From Burkholderiaceae bacterium (GTDB lineage Bacteria; Pseudomonadota; Gammaproteobacteria; Burkholderiales; Burkholderiaceae): 6,606 nt of DNA. Numbering within the stretch: the stretch's first letter is position 1; each line of letters starts with the position of its first letter. Both the position numbers and the translations under genes were made by a program. The stretch lies in the NCBI GenBank assembly GCA_025057735.1, contig JANWUU010000307.1, forward strand, positions 1-6,606, in the 5' to 3' direction. This document shows, piece by piece, positions 6,402 through 6,606 of this stretch. A model generated the notes under the pieces. That model worked only from the letters and a program-made list of their open reading frames with translations. It was not told the DNA's origin and made no database searches.

Positions 6402-6606
6402 CACGCATGGGTTCGGTTCGGGCTGCCGCCGCCTTGGCCGCGCTGTCGCTGCTGGCCGCCTGCGAGACGCTGCCGCCGCCCTCCGCCGCGCCCACGGCCA
6501 GCATCGCCGCCCTGTACCAGCGGCCGGCTGAGCGGGCGTTGATCAACGGCCTGCGCGAGTACGAGGACGGCCAGTTCGAGCGCGCCGACCAGTCGCTGCG
6601 CAGCGC
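6398..6606 (+). CDS. Lipoprotein with TPR-like repeat (3' partial)
   Basis: The first 69 residues of a protein that runs off the window. The N-terminus is a lipoprotein signal: Arg3 and Arg8, a hydrophobic Ala/Leu stretch (9-21), and the lipobox LAAC with Cys22 as the expected lipidated residue. Residue +2 is Glu rather than Asp, which favours sorting to the outer membrane if Lol rules apply. A Pro/Ala-rich stretch (26-38) follows, then LINGLREYEDGQFERADQSL (48-67), which fits the helix-turn-helix pattern of a tetratricopeptide repeat (Gly, Tyr, Gly, Phe, Ala spacing). TPRs bind other proteins. The ATG overlaps the pseudokinase stop as ATGA, so the two are translationally coupled and probably share a pathway; an ATG at 6407 is a possible alternative. 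High GC3 continues to the edge. Only one possible TPR is visible, so repeat number and final function cannot be told. Confidence 0.8.
   Translation, partial: MTRMGSVRAAAALAALSLLAACETLPPPSAAPTASIAALYQRPAERALINGLREYEDGQFERADQSLRS

Noticed and set aside
4800..6404. Minus-strand open frame of 534 codons opposite the pseudokinase
   Set aside because: It is entirely antisense to a well-supported gene with clear motifs, and the translation is His/Arg/Gly-rich without domain features. The lack of stops is explained by high GC.
1..6606. Searched by eye for tRNA, rRNA, CRISPR arrays, insertion sequences, attachment sites and riboswitches
   Set aside because: No regularly spaced repeats, transposase motifs, terminal inverted repeats or tRNA-like folds were seen, and nearly all bases are accounted for by the six genes.

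Overview
The window is very GC-rich (above 70% by eye, third codon positions almost all G or C) and tightly packed, with every supported gene on the + strand. The gene content is a secreted alpha/beta hydrolase next to a NatA/NatB-type ABC exporter, then membrane Hanks-type kinases with PEGA domains and a lipobox lipoprotein. This suggests a high-GC Gram-negative proteobacterium, most likely a betaproteobacterium. That assignment is inference, because there is no rRNA or marker gene here.

Region 1 (1-3363) is a three-gene, translationally coupled block. An exported alpha/beta hydrolase of the proline iminopeptidase / tripeptidyl aminopeptidase type is cut at its 5' end by the window edge. It overlaps an ABC ATPase by an ATGA junction, and the ATPase overlaps its ABC-2 permease by a GTGA junction. 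The natural reading is one transcript making a periplasmic peptidase-like enzyme and an exporter; the substrate cannot be read from the sequence.

Region 2 (3364-3469) is the only real intergenic space. It holds an extended -10 promoter-like element, TGcAATAAT, just upstream of the next gene. A 22-bp imperfect inverted repeat lies where the -35 box should be. No canonical terminator is visible.

Region 3 (3470-6606) is a second probable operon. It encodes (a) a Ser/Thr protein kinase with all its catalytic residues, a single membrane helix and a C-terminal PEGA domain; (b) a paralogue of the same architecture whose kinase domain has lost the catalytic Asp, catalytic-loop Lys and Asn, DFG Asp, alpha-C Glu and two of three loop glycines, so it is a pseudokinase; and (c) the start of a lipoprotein with a TPR-like helix pair, cut by the window end. 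The layout suggests an envelope-sensing or scaffolding module: cytoplasmic kinase and pseudokinase heads, periplasmic PEGA domains, and a probably outer-membrane TPR lipoprotein made from the same message. This kinase/pseudokinase/lipoprotein unit is the most interesting part of the window. Its role is not known from the sequence.
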